Shown here one piece after another: positions 11,911 to 24,900 of a stretch of 64,000 nt of DNA; position 1 is the first letter of the stretch, and each line of letters begins with the position of its first letter. Origin of the DNA: Heliocidaris erythrogramma (Eukaryota > Echinodermata > Echinoidea > Camarodonta > Echinometridae). Under the pieces are notes generated by a model. The model was not told the DNA's origin and did not search any database. It saw nothing but the letters and a program-made list of their open reading frames with translations. The stretch is from NCBI GenBank assembly GCA_025617745.1, contig CM046868.1, positions 20,770,608-20,834,607 on the forward strand, in the 5' to 3' direction. A program made the translations under genes and the position numbers.

Positions 11911-13020
11911 TTGAGAATGATTGAGTAGCTTTCCAGCACATTTCTCTTGTAAAAATCAAACGATTGGTTAATGATGCACTTGCAGAATTTACTATCCCCT
12001 AATATTTTATGTAAATATGTATATAACATATTTGGTATCCCTAATTTCTTTCTTAACTGAGCCTATGTAGTTTCTATATATACTCCCAAAGTATACAATG
12101 CCTTTTTGCAAAGTCTAATATATACCTAAATATGCTAATAGTTACTTTTCATCAGATTTTAAAACTAATTACTGTCTTTATGATGATGATGATGAGGGTC
12201 CTAATTTTGGTTGTGCAGCCGCATCAACTGCCGTGCTTACAATGCTATATCCACGTGGTAGAGATCGATGTCTAGGACACATACAAGCCTGTGTGCCCTA
12301 GGCTTGCAACCTCTTCAAATTATAAGTGTATTCAAACAGGTGAGAGTGAAAGTAGGACCCAATTTTCTGAAATCACACATTGCATTCACTTATTTTAAAA
12401 ATCTGCATTGCCTTGAGGCAACCAAACATAACAAGGTTTTAAATGGGAAGTTGCTCCCCTTTCCAGCACTCAACGTTCTCTTTAATGGGTGGGGAGGTGT
12501 AAACATGTACGTAGACATTACGTTTAGATCATAACACAAATTTCCTCTGAGTGCAACACTTGGATAATCTATTCAAAGTTTGGAATGCTGTGATTGTATT
12601 CCAAACAGCTGGCGGGGGACCGTACACTTTCTTTGCTGTACATTGTTAAATTTCACTACGCCATCAAGCATCAGATTATACCAAATCAGGCAAGTTGCTG
12701 ACATGCGCATTGTTACGACTCAATACTCCTTGTGAAATGGGACATGCACAAACCTGGAACACATTGAATGGTCTCTGTCATGACATTTCATTGAATGATG
12801 GTAGGGCACGGCAGCATACAAATACTTTCATGTGAGCTTTCATTTAATATATTGCTAATATGTACATTTCTATGTACATGTGGAGGAAGCACACATATTG
12901 TAGGTTTGGTCATAGTATGATGATGACCATATATTTCATTACACATTTACAAAATTTGGCTGTCACAAGGTTCTGTTTTTATAAGTTTGTCTTGTATCCT
13001 TCAAGCTATTAATGTAGTGG
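11911..13020. other. No gene seen
   Basis: Non-coding sequence. A GATGAT microsatellite is at 12180-12193. The segment around 12400-12510 resembles a dispersed sea urchin repeat, which I recall only vaguely. Confidence 0.35.
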
Positions 13021-13027
13021 TTCTTAA

Positions 13028-13629
13028 AGGAGTACTCCGGCCTAAAAATAATATTAATTGAATGAATAGAGTAAAATTAAACAAGCAAAACACTGAAAAT
13101 TTCATCGAAATCCAATAAAAAATAACGAAGTTATTGAATTTTTAAGTTTTGCATTATTTTGGAAAACAGTTCTATGCATGTCATCATGAATATGTAATGA
13201 GTGAGCTGATGATGTCATGTCCCCACTTTCCTTTTTTAACTATATTACATGAAATCTTCATTATTTCATTTTTTTCATACATGTCTATAAAAAATATCTC
13301 CCTTGTAACAAAATAAGTTACAGCAATGATAAACTTACACATTAAATAAGGAGTCAGTCCTTTTAGTTATAGGCTTGGAGCAGAAAATTTGAATAATTGC
13401 AATTTCATATAATAAAATACAAAAGAAAAAGTGGGGATATGACATCATCAGCTCACTCACTGCATATTCATGATGACGTGCATATCACTGTTTTACCAAA
13501 ATAATGCAAAACTTAAAATTCCATAACTTCTTTATTTTTCATCCGATTTCGATGAAATTTTCATTGATTTGTTTGTTTAATTTTACTCTATTTATTCAAT
13601 TCATATTAATTTCAGGCCGGAGTACTCCT
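13028..13629. mobile_element. Foldback MITE with TTAA target duplication (copy 1)
   Basis: The element is flanked by TTAA at 13024-13027 and 13630-13633. Its ends AGGAGTACTCCGGCCT and AGGCCGGAGTACTCCT are inverted. The two arms stay similar for roughly 200 bases, including the inner block GTGAGCTGATGATGTCAT and its complement near 13200 and 13445. TTAA duplication is typical of piggyBac-type transposons. No transposase frame is present, so it is non-autonomous. Confidence 0.85.
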
Positions 13630-13952
13630 TTAACCTTATGACCCTACATGACAATCCATCAGTTTTTTAGCCCCATATGACATTCCTTCTTGGTTATCCC
13701 CAAATACCCTTCTGGTCACTGTGGCTACCCAATGTAATGCAAGTGTATAAGACTCAAATGGGATTTGATTCATTAATGACCCATTCATTACTCCCCCCTT
13801 CCCAATTATAACCCCAAATCACCCGCATGGGGGGTCATGATTCACAGGTTATGAACCACTGATGCCATAGGTCACTACAGGACCAGTCACATATCACTGG
13901 TAAAGATCTTAACTATAAAATCAGTCTATCTAGAAAAGGTATTTTATATGTG

Positions 13953-14697
13953 ACTAGATGAATTCTCGACTGCGCGCAGTCAAAATTTATGCCTCCGCCC
14001 TTGCCAGATCAGAAATATATCGCACGTTCATGTTGATATGTATTAGATTTTGATTAAACCAGAATAAAAAGCCTCTAATTACATGTGAATTAACCTCTTT
14101 GACATTTGACCTTACACCTTATAACCCAAATGTCTGAAGTTAATGGATCAAATGGTTCTTGAGATATCACATTTAGGCTAAAACCTGCAATTTCAGAACT
14201 GACCTCTATGGCCTTTGACCTTTGACCTATGTATCCAAAAATCTAATCAGATCGTCTTTCTATGGTGATACATACTAGCACCAAGTTTAAAGTTTATACC
14301 TCACGTTAACAAGGCTAACACCTGCAATTTCAGAAACTGACCAGTGACCTTTGACCTACATACCCCAAAATCTAATCAGATCCTCTTCCTATGGTGATAC
14401 ATACTAGCACCAAGTTTAAAGTTCATACCTCAAATGGTTCTTGAGTTATCCAGAGAACGAGGCTAACACCTGAAATTTCAGAAATTGGCCTCTGTGACCT
14501 TGACCTTTGACCTACGTACCCCACAATCTAATCAGATCGTCTTCCTATGGTGATACATACTAGCACCAAGTTTGAAGTTCATACCTCATGTGGTTCTTGA
14601 GTTATCGCTAGAGCGAGAAAGCGGGACGGACAGACGGACGGATGGACAACCCGAAAACAGAATGCCTCCAACACCACCTTTGGTGGGCGGAGGCATA
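13953..14697 (+). repeat. Dispersed repeat with internal ~130-base units and DR1 motifs
   Basis: It starts with CTAGATGAATTCTCGACTGC and ends with GGCGGAGGCATAAAA. The interior has about three repeats of a unit running from 'ctgcaatttcagaa' through TGACCTTTGACCT, 'aatctaatcagatc', 'tatggtgatacatactagca' and 'ggttcttgag'. Perfect DR1 sites (TGACCTTTGACCT) are at 14216-14228, 14345-14357 and 14501-14513. Related copies are at 540-790 (reverse), 25550-25830 and 31852-32345. Confidence 0.75.
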
Positions 14698-14807
14698 AAA
14701 ATCAGTGCTAAAGGCTCAGTGACAGATATTGGTCATCAACTACGATATCCAAAACATTCTCAATATAGATCAGTTTTACAAGTTTTATTGTTATTGAGAA
14801 ATGTGAC

Positions 14808-15140
14808 CAGGGGGGTGTTTCATAAAGCTGTTCGTAAAGTTACGCATGACTTTACGAATGACTTGAATACGAGGTGCCAGATAAGATGCCCAAGTTTTTC
14901 CAGATGTGTTAACAAAGTGTGACCGTATTTTCCATTAACCTCAATTAAATTATGGCAAAAAATATACTTTGCATTAAAAATGTTTGTTATAATAAGAATG
15001 TTCATCTACATCTGCACAGGTCAGTTTAGTTGATGCAGAATAGAAATGATTGAGCATCCAAATTGGCTTGTCGTATTTAAGTCATTCGTAAAGTCATGCG
15101 TAACTTTACAAACAGCTTAATTTTATGAAACATCCCCCAG
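14808..15140. mobile_element. MITE with ~65-base terminal inverted repeats
   Basis: Left end CAGGGGGGTGTTTCATAAAG and right end (reverse complement) CTGGGGGATGTTTCATAAAA. The match continues through GTAAAGTTACGCATGACTTT and GAATGACTT on both arms. There is no coding capacity. The smaller element at 26278-26415 has the same GGGG-TGTTTCAT end. Confidence 0.8.
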
Positions 15141-15889
15141 CCCCTAAATCAGTGTACTGCATGCAAGACCTGAAAGGATTTGTGAATAGTGAATATTATT
15201 TGTCACTAGCTGTCACTACTTCCTTTCAATCATACATGTTTGATTTCAAACAAAATATAGATGACCACTGACATTTTAGGGAATGATATGTAATTCTCAA
15301 ATGTATGAAAAAATGGGATATTAAGCTTTAAAATTTTTCTGCCATTTTTTCTACATTATAGAATGCTAGAAGTCATATCAAAGAATACTGCATGTGTATT
15401 CAACTTTGTATTCTGGATTGATGGAGAAACATTACAGACTTTAATGCTATATGTGGCTCCTATTTTTAATAGAAATAGCAAACAATTGAGTAGTCTTAAA
15501 GTCAAATTATAATTTAATATCATCCAACTGTATTCCCAGTAGACAAATGAAAAATAAGAATGAAAAAATAATAAAATAAAGGTGTTCTTGCAGTCCAAGA
15601 CATAAATAAACACTTGTCTCCTGACAAGTAAGGAGAAATGGTCATAAAAAGACTTAAACAGCCTACATAATCAGCACAATTCACTCTAAGTTACTCTGAG
15701 CTTCTTTCAACAGAGAATATACTTTCTCAAACCATTAAACATACATGTATCCCCTTTCCTTGTGATAATGCCATAAAAATACCCATCTTTTGTCAAGATT
15801 TAAAATCTGCAGCCTTGGCAATAACAAATGGGGAAAAAATAGAAATAGCAACCTATCTATTTCTAGCTGTCTGCTATGCAGCATATCCT

Positions 15890-15991
15890 TCACATGATGA
15901 ATACTTTCTCTAGCTCATCCATGGAATATACTTTCTTCGTCTTGGGACATATAATTCGACCGTTGTTTTCAGCAGCAAAAGTAAGTAGTGA
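15890..15991 (-). CDS. MAEA: MAEA exon 10 (residues 352-384 and stop)
   Basis: Acceptor TGTCTCTGCAG, 33 codons and TGA at 15890-15892. Contains [16 protein letters not shown] and ends EKVFIM, like the conserved ..EKVYIM end. The 3' UTR limit is not clear. Confidence 0.95.
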   Translation of the reverse strand, partial: SLLTFAAENNGRIICPKTKKVYSMDELEKVFIM

Positions 15992-18900
15992 CTGCAGAGA
16001 CAAAAGAGATAATAAGTGTTCAGATTGAAAACAATCTATATGCTGAAATCATGATTACTGTCACATCATTCCATCAGGGAGGGGAAAAAAAGGCACTTAA
16101 AGAGGTCGAGTTCTGGAAGAGGTAAAAAATAAATTGTGAGCAATCTCATTCTTAATATGTCCGTTTGGAAGAACATAATACTAGAAAGTCCCCTGAAAAG
16201 GATTGCTCTTCAAACGCTCTCATATTCGAAATATGATGAAAAATAGCTGAAATGTTCGGGCCGAAACATTCATGCTGCTTGTGTGTGCAGTCCCATATAC
16301 CCATTTCTGTGTGCATTACATGTGCTTTTCAGCGATATTGGGTCAATTTCCGATTAGTTTGGTGATTCTAAACTCTTACTGTATATACAAATTCTCATGT
16401 AAACATGATCAACCTTTCCAAATTTCTTTCTCAATGTAATTCTGCGATCAGAAATTAACTTATCTCTTACAGGACTTGGTTTGGGGGGACATATCACTCT
16501 ATGCTGAAATTATTATTACTGTCAAATCACTCCATCAGTGAGGACAAAGAGGCACTTAACCCTTTCAGTATAGGAATTATCTACGGCTAAAGTGATCACA
16601 TTTTGTTCTTCAAATTGGCAAAATAATATTTCTCTTTTAGTGCTGCATGGTTCTAATAAGGTGTAATGTCTTTGAAAACAACATACATGGTTAGGAATTT
16701 GGTCGAAAAGTTGAAAAAAAAATCGCCCAATTTTGAAAAAACAATGATTTTGAACATCTAAATGTGTTGCTAATTTAAGGATTTTAAAGCTTATTCTCGT
16801 TTTTAAAATTCCTTGCATCACACGCAATATGGTCATGCAAGAAATGTTTGCTCTTTCTACTTAGGCATCTGGTATATATTTTTACAGCTCCGAATCAAAA
16901 TTAATTGAGCCAAACCACAAAATGGGTCAATTGTCTCAAAAGGGTTGACAGGACTTGGTTTGGGGGGGGGGGGGGGAGGGGAGACATATCAATATATGAC
17001 AAATCTTCAAAATTTTAAATATTCAGATTAACATTTTTATCTCCAAAACACCAACAAGTTTCTAGACATTTAACTTTCTAGAGAAGGTACTATCAAAATT
17101 TTTAAAGTAATATAGCAAATGACATATCTTACAATACTTTTCTCATATGTCTACAAAGTTATGAGACACCTGGCAACATACCTTTTCTCCATACACATAG
17201 CCATTGGGTAGCATCATGGGGGGATTATGCTCATTCATTACTTGACCTGTAAACAGCAATTTCAAATGAAAATAGAATCGAGAAAGGGGACATTACATGG
17301 ACTTTCCATTAGTTAATAAGCTGGAAATGCTGGATTAGTTTCGAGAAGTTGTATTCAATGTAAAGTACTTAATGGATTACGGCTTCAAAGAGAGTTGAAG
17401 TTAAGGAGTTAATTGTCATTAAAGGGCAATTCAACCTTGGTAATAAGATGATTTGTGTGAAAGCAGACAAATAAAAAATAACCAGGATGGTGAAAGTTTG
17501 AAAGAAATTGGACAAGGAAGAGAAGGATGTCTGAAAAATGAGATCATTATATCTATGTGAATCTCAAATTGGCAATTCGGGAAGTCGATTGTAACATACT
17601 TGTGGACAACTCTCCCGTTTGCCCTACACAAATATATCATTAATTTGCGGTATTCTCCGAAGTGCCTTTACCCTTGGGGCAGTACTCAAAACATAGTGAA
17701 GATAGCATATTGTTCTAGGTCCTCATGAAAAAAAAAAAAGATGCTACTGACTAATACATTTGAAAAAAAATATGACATTCTAGTCATTTTGTGCATTGGA
17801 GCAAATGGGGGAGTTGTCTGCAACTACATCACAGTGACGCTACCTATTCGGCCAATTTTAAATTCCCATATGTATAGTGATTACAACTTTCAAAAATGTC
17901 ATAACTTTCTTAATGCTTGTCCAATTTCGTTCAAACTTTCACCAATCTGCTTCTTTGATTTTTCCTCTTTCTTTCAGAACAACTAGCTAAGGTTGGATTT
18001 CCCTTTTAATGTATTTTTACCGAATACTTTCACTACAACCAACAAAGAAAGTAATTTTATCTACCTTCATGTAAAGGAAGTAAGGTATCCTACAGATTCA
18101 ATTTTTCATTTTTGATATTTTTAAATACAAATATTCCAAATCAAAAAATATATATCTAACAATTCTGAATTTAAAGACAACCTGTTGTTTCTTTATATTT
18201 CTATCTCTTTTTTCATCAGGATTACATTTTCAGGTGAATTGTACTCTACAATTTCATGTAATTTGTATTATATCACTGAATATGGCGTATAAAAATCCTT
18301 TAACTTGTCTCATCTCTGGACTATAGAAAACAACTTCCGCACTTAAAGTAATGAAGTTCAGGTGAGAAAATAAAATTCCCCCTAAAATTCATTGGCACAA
18401 CATATCCCTCACTGACAAGTTTCAAAACGCTGCACATTCCTGTATGAAGACTCATTTGACAGACAAAGATTTTAGTTTGATTTGATTTGCTTTGCTATGG
18501 TGACTATACAATTATACCCCCTGGACTCTACAGGGGGTATCCCTTTTCAATTCCTTTTTTTTATCTTTGAAAACAAAAGAAGACTTCCTAGGTCACACAC
18601 CAAGTCAGACAATCAGCTAACTTTAGAAGGCACGGTTCTATTGTATACAAAGATTACCAGACATTCCTCTATTCTTCATTTCATTTGTTTAAAGTAGGTG
18701 ATAAGGTGTGGTTTCTTAATGTCTTGCGGTTTGCACATGATACTGCCACTTGACTTGTGAGGGGGGTATCCCTTTTGTTCTTTTATCATCTCTAGAGACT
18801 TCCTCTTTCTATTTCTAACCTAAGTTCTCTTTTAATCAACTCTTGAAATATTTTTTCATACTACTCTCTAAGTTCATGGTCATTCTTAATCAATTTCAGA

Positions 18901-21900
18901 CAAAGGGTATAGTTTGATTTGATTTGCTTTGCTATGGTTTCTATAAATTATACCCCCTGGATTTTACAGGCTTCCTCTTTCTCTTTTGTGATTTATTACA
19001 GCATCAACAGGTCTCCATTCATTTCTTTCTTATCCCCATCACCAAGTCAGACAAAAAGCTGACTTTAGAAGGCACAGTTCTATTGTATACAAATATTACC
19101 AGACATTCCTTTATTCTTCATTTTCATTTTTTTAAAGTAGGTGATAAGGTGTGGTTTCTTAATGTACTGCGGTTTGCACATGATACTGCCACTTGACTTG
19201 TGAGGGGGTATCCCTTATGTTCTCTTATCATCTCTAGGGACTTCCTCTTTCTTTTTCCAATCCTAACTTCTCTTTTAATCAACTGTTGATTTTTTTTTTT
19301 TCATACTACTCTCTGACTTCATGGTCATTCTTAATCAATTTCATTGAACCATAATATTGAAGAAGTACGAATTTACACAATATTTTTTTTTTTACATAAG
19401 TTCTCATCGCTCATTTTCCACATAATGGTACTCAAAATCCCCCCTGTAATCACCACTACTAAAAATGCGTACTCTTACTACTTAATTTCACTGATTCTAC
19501 TACTACTTCTACATTTTCCCCATTTTATTTCAACTAGAGTATATTTCTGATAGGGAAAGAAATGTTGGGGGAGGAAGCTTTGATGAAAGAAAGGAAGAAA
19601 GAGAGAGAGACTGGAAAGGAGAAATGAAGCCCATCAGCCATACCTGATATTGAGCACACTAGTCTTGACTGTGCGCAGTGGGCGAAGGGTAAGCTCTTGG
19701 CCAGTTCATTCAGGTTCTTGCTACACACAGGACAATCTGGATTCTTACCATGGTCAGTGTAGCATTGTCTAAACATCACTACAGTCAAGGAAAGCAAGAG
19801 AAATCACAAACGGTTTGGTGGAAATTTGAAGGAAATTGCATCAACAATAAAATTATGAATTTTTGAAATTTGTTTATATATGGAAATTTCAATTTAGGAA
19901 ATCGGTAACAAAACTATGATGCAGTGTCAGACAATCCTAAAATTTGTTCCAATGCACAAAGTGATTGAAAAATGATTTATTTTAAAATTTATGGTTTTGT
20001 AAAGCGTTACAGTACTGGGCTATTTCATTTCATTATGAAATTTTGCATGGACCTCGCAATCTCCGAAAGAACACAAATCATTATTTTTATGTAAATCTGT
20101 ATTTTTCATTTATCATAATTTACATGTATGTAAATCATATGCATAAATATACATTTTGATTAATAATTAGGTAAAGAGAGGCCTTGGAGATAAAATTTCA
20201 ATGCAATAAGTTCTTTTTAAACCTTAAAAACAATGGTAATTCGGTTCTTGCCTGTGACATTATTCTGAATCTGTTTTTAATTAGACTCATAACTTTATTT
20301 GTATAGTTGCAAGGATATTCTTGATCTCGGTTGTTACCTCAACAACTATTGAGGAATTAATGCCTAATAATGTTTTTGTACAAAATTTTCTTTGCGAATC
20401 GTTTGAATTATAAAATACATCCAATGGCAGACAAATTAGATGGTTATTGGTATGTTATGTTCATCAATGTTATAATCAATCATATTTGAATCTTAATACA
20501 TGTTAAAATGATCTGTTTGAAATGAGATATTGCTTGAGATATTCATGTCACATTTATTGCACCCTAGTGTGCTGCCAATTTCCAGTGATACACACTTTTA
20601 ATTTATAATTCTTCTTTTAAATTTCTTATTCTGACCTGGAGTTGACAGGGTGTGGGAAGGAAGACCTGTGGGTCATGGTAATTGAGTTAACCTTTTCTAA
20701 ACCCAGGTAGCCCCATCAACTCTGATTCAGGTCCTTTCTTTGTAATTTTTTTTCTATGAATAGCGGTCCTTATGAATAGCAAGCGGAACCCTGACACAGA
20801 AGGGATTTGTTATATTTATAAACACTACAAGATAATTTTCATGTAACATTATTACAACTCCCTTTGCTATTAACCAATTAACTACTGAATTATCTTATTC
20901 CCATAGGCTCACTACAGGAACCAACAACTTCTAATAATCAATGGGTTAACATTAAATAGAAAGGATACGGTGTCTTCATAGCTGCTAGACCAGCCTCTAG
21001 TGTCAGTGTTAGTACTGGTGTTGTGTTGAACTGGAAGAGCTTATAGTTCTCTTCGCGGAACTGAGTAACTAGTTTTTGCCATTGCAGATCATCAAACAGT
21101 TCCTGTGTATTTGGTAGAGATCAAAAGATAGCTTTAAAATACTCAACATCAGAGTTAAAAATGATAAATTATGCAACAGAAAATCCATTAATAACTCTTC
21201 ATATTCTATGGAAACAAACATCAGCAATCTCTCTCTCTCTAAACAAGAGAAGGTCATCCTTTGCAATACAGTCAACTTTGCTTAAGTCGCTCTTGACGGG
21301 ACTGAGTGAAATGCATAGACTTAGGCAATTCGCGACTAATGCGAAAGTCAAAGAAAATTCAACTTGTACACTAACATATCTCGGGAACGTCGCGCGGCGC
21401 GGCTGGTGGCTTCATTGTGATTACACTACAGTTCTTATCCCATGCATGCCGTGGTTTTGTTGTGCAGACGTCCAGAAAATGAGAACATCCGAGGCCTGAG
21501 CCTATATGCTTTTTTTTTCACATCAGCCGATGCTGATACCGATATCCAATATAAAGAAAATAAAACAAACTACATTTTCTTTTAGAAAGAGGAGGTATGT
21601 TTTCTTATCATCATCATAAAAATGTGTACATTCCAACAGCCTATTTTCATGTGGTCGTGAGTGATATGAATTTAAAAACAGTTCCTTGAACGACGATATA
21701 ATCATAATTTATCAGATGCATGCTTTTTGATCATATATCTTTAATGGTGTTTGAAAATCTGTGTTCATAATAAAGGACTGAAAATGTATTGTGATGTGTC
21801 TCTGTTAAAGAACAATTTCTATAGCTTCTCACGACCAAGCATATCATTCTCCAACGACGCTGATAAAAATATTGTTACCAGATGCATGAGTTAACTTGGT

Positions 21901-24900
21901 CATTTTGCTATTTAAAATCTCCTGCTTACGATATTCATTGAAATAATGAATCAAACTTATTTTCTTTGAAGATGGAAAAGTGCTTTATATAGGATAAATA
22001 TTCATTTCATTCAGTTATTATCGTTCTCTAATGTTCTCCAACGACGCTGATAAAAATATTGTTATCAGATGCACGAATTTAACTTGGTAATTCTGATATT
22101 TTTAAGATCTCCTGTTAATGATATTCATTGAAATAATGAATCAAAGTTATTTTCTTTGAAGATGGAAACATACAATGACGTGCTTTAAACAGAATGAATA
22201 TTAATTTTATTTTAATTATCATTATGATCCATATAATTATCTAATGAGGCTGATAAAAATATTGTTACCAGATGCATGAATTTAACTTGGTAATTCTGCT
22301 ATTTAAAATCTCCTGCTAACAATAATATTGAATCAAAGTTATTTAGTTTGAAGACAGAAAACATACAACAATGTGCTATATAAAGAATAAATATTCATTT
22401 TATTTCAATTATCATGATGATCCATATCATTCTCTAACGAGGCTGATAAGAATTGTATTGGGAAAATGACATTTGACTGGATAACTCTGCTCTCTAAACT
22501 TGATATTTAATAAAGATACTCTCTAATATCGTGAATCATATTTTTTATCAAGAAGCATTCTACGATGCTTCAGAATGAGTAAAAACAAAATCTGATTTCA
22601 ACGACGATGATGTCTGAATTTTGTACTAATGGCAATGAATGATGTTTGTTAGCTGTCAACATTTAAACACATTTATTTAAACAAATAAAAACAAATGTTG
22701 ACATATAAAAGGCTTTTTAAACATTTCAAATATTCTTCGAAATGTATTTGATTTCAGATAATGCATATTCTGATTCCAAAATATATTTCATTCCTACGGG
22801 ATGCCTCTCTTCTCACTCGACGCTGCACAATTTATGTCATTCTAGCTAGCTAAGGAACAATGTTACAATTTGTTATTCCGGGCCTAAGCAGCCAATAACA
22901 TCACGAACATGAGACATCGGCCCCATCCAACCCCTTTACACAGCATGTGACTAATGATATTCAGTTGCTATGCGAAGTTGAACCAAATTTGCAGATACTG
23001 GACCAACAATAGCGCTGTAGTGTTTCCCATGATTGACCAGCACAGGCGCAGAATATACGCTACTTTCGTGTCAAATGTTTACTCATTCAGTTGCAGTGCA
23101 AAGCTCGAAGGAACTTGCCGATAACGAACCAATCTCAGCGCTTTTATATATGGGATTTACCCACACATGTCCCCTCGGCATGCGCACATGCAAAGAACGT
23201 TTGCTTTAATACGAGATAATTTGCCGAACCAAGGAGTTTTCACTTGCCGATCGGAGTTTGTGCCAGCAATACATTGTGGCCAATAATCTGACCCTGCTAG
23301 CATACCTGTGTGCTGTAATGACTGGATTTTCAACCTACAATTTCATACATAATTACAGAGTATAAATGAAGTGTCATTTTGAGAAAGAGAGTGGTTGTAA
23401 ATCTCATATATCAAGCCACTCTCGATCAAAAAGTTTGGAGGGAGAATAATAAGGAGGGGATAGGGAACAGAGGAGCATGTGAGAGCGCCAGCAAGTCTCT
23501 GGTCGATTTTAACAAAATCTGTGTTTGTGATGCTTTTGACAGTAGTTGCTAACACATTCGACTTGTGCAGGGTGAATTTTAATGTTTATCTGTGGAACTC
23601 TTCTGGGAATTTGGTCGACTTAGGCGATTAATCGACTTACAAACATTGACTTATATAGAAAATTAGCACACGTAAGTCTATGAGGATTTTTTATTTTCAT
23701 CGACTTTTAACCGACTATTCGACACATGCGACGTCGACTTAAGCGAGGTTGGCTGTATTTCTGCTTACTCAGTAGGATGCTACAGGCATCATTGAAGGGC
23801 TATATCTTTTTATATCTCTTAATAAATATCCTACACTTTGTTTTGTGAGTTACCTGCAACTGACACCACTGGATATCCCCTCAATGTAACACAGTTCTGA
23901 TAATGTTAATGCATTACACGAAGAACTGCCTACAAATTATTGTTATTATGCACTGAGTAGCCTGTTTGGCCTTGCATCAAAACTTCAAGAACTAGCTTAA
24001 ATCACATGCATTGACAAGTAACAACATACTCTGTACATGCACATTGCAGGACTTTGTCTTCTATTGTATGGGGCCATGGGCGTTAATCGTGACGTAACTC
24101 TATTCATCATGGGGGGGACGACACAATAGCCGTCCCCCCCCCATGAACAATAGATTCTCTACTCGGATTGACGCCCATGTATGGGGCTACTACCACAATA
24201 TTCTTATCTTTCTTCCCTCACTGTTAAATGACATCTATTTAATCTGTTTGGTAGATCATTTACTTCTGGCCTTGAGTGTTCAGTGTACACTATGGCAGAT
24301 TGTCAGAGAAACTAATGTGTCAAATGTATTAGACTACTAGTACCTTGTCTCCTGGGAGCCAGAAAGGCATTGATACAAGTTAACATTAATGACCTTTTAC
24401 CTCTCAGCAGAGGACCTAAAAGATCTTCCAAGATCCAAACAACATTAATTTTACTTACTTTGTATTCTAATATGTTTGGATTAGAAGGGAATGCCAGGAG
24501 AACCATGATCTTCTTCACCTGTTCCCCATCCAAAGAACCAAAGTACTTCCTGGCATGCCTGACAGCCTCCACACGGAAATCATTTCTTATCAGCTCTATG
24601 AACTCCTGTGTTCTTAGGTTGACTTCTAATGTGCTCTACGGTAGATATGAAAAGGACAGAAACAGGGTTACACAGTGAAACCTTGTTATAAATAACACTG
24701 TTATAACAACTCTCATTATAACAGTGTGATTTTGCTGGTCCCAGTTCTTTATATTCCATTTTTTTGAAGACCTTATAAATCAAGATTTCAAACAAGGAAA
24801 TTTTATAGGTCCTATTAAAGGAGTTTGTTATTATGAGGATCAACTGTATACACTCATGACAGCTCTCAAAGATTCAATAGTACCTTCTGAACAATTCATA

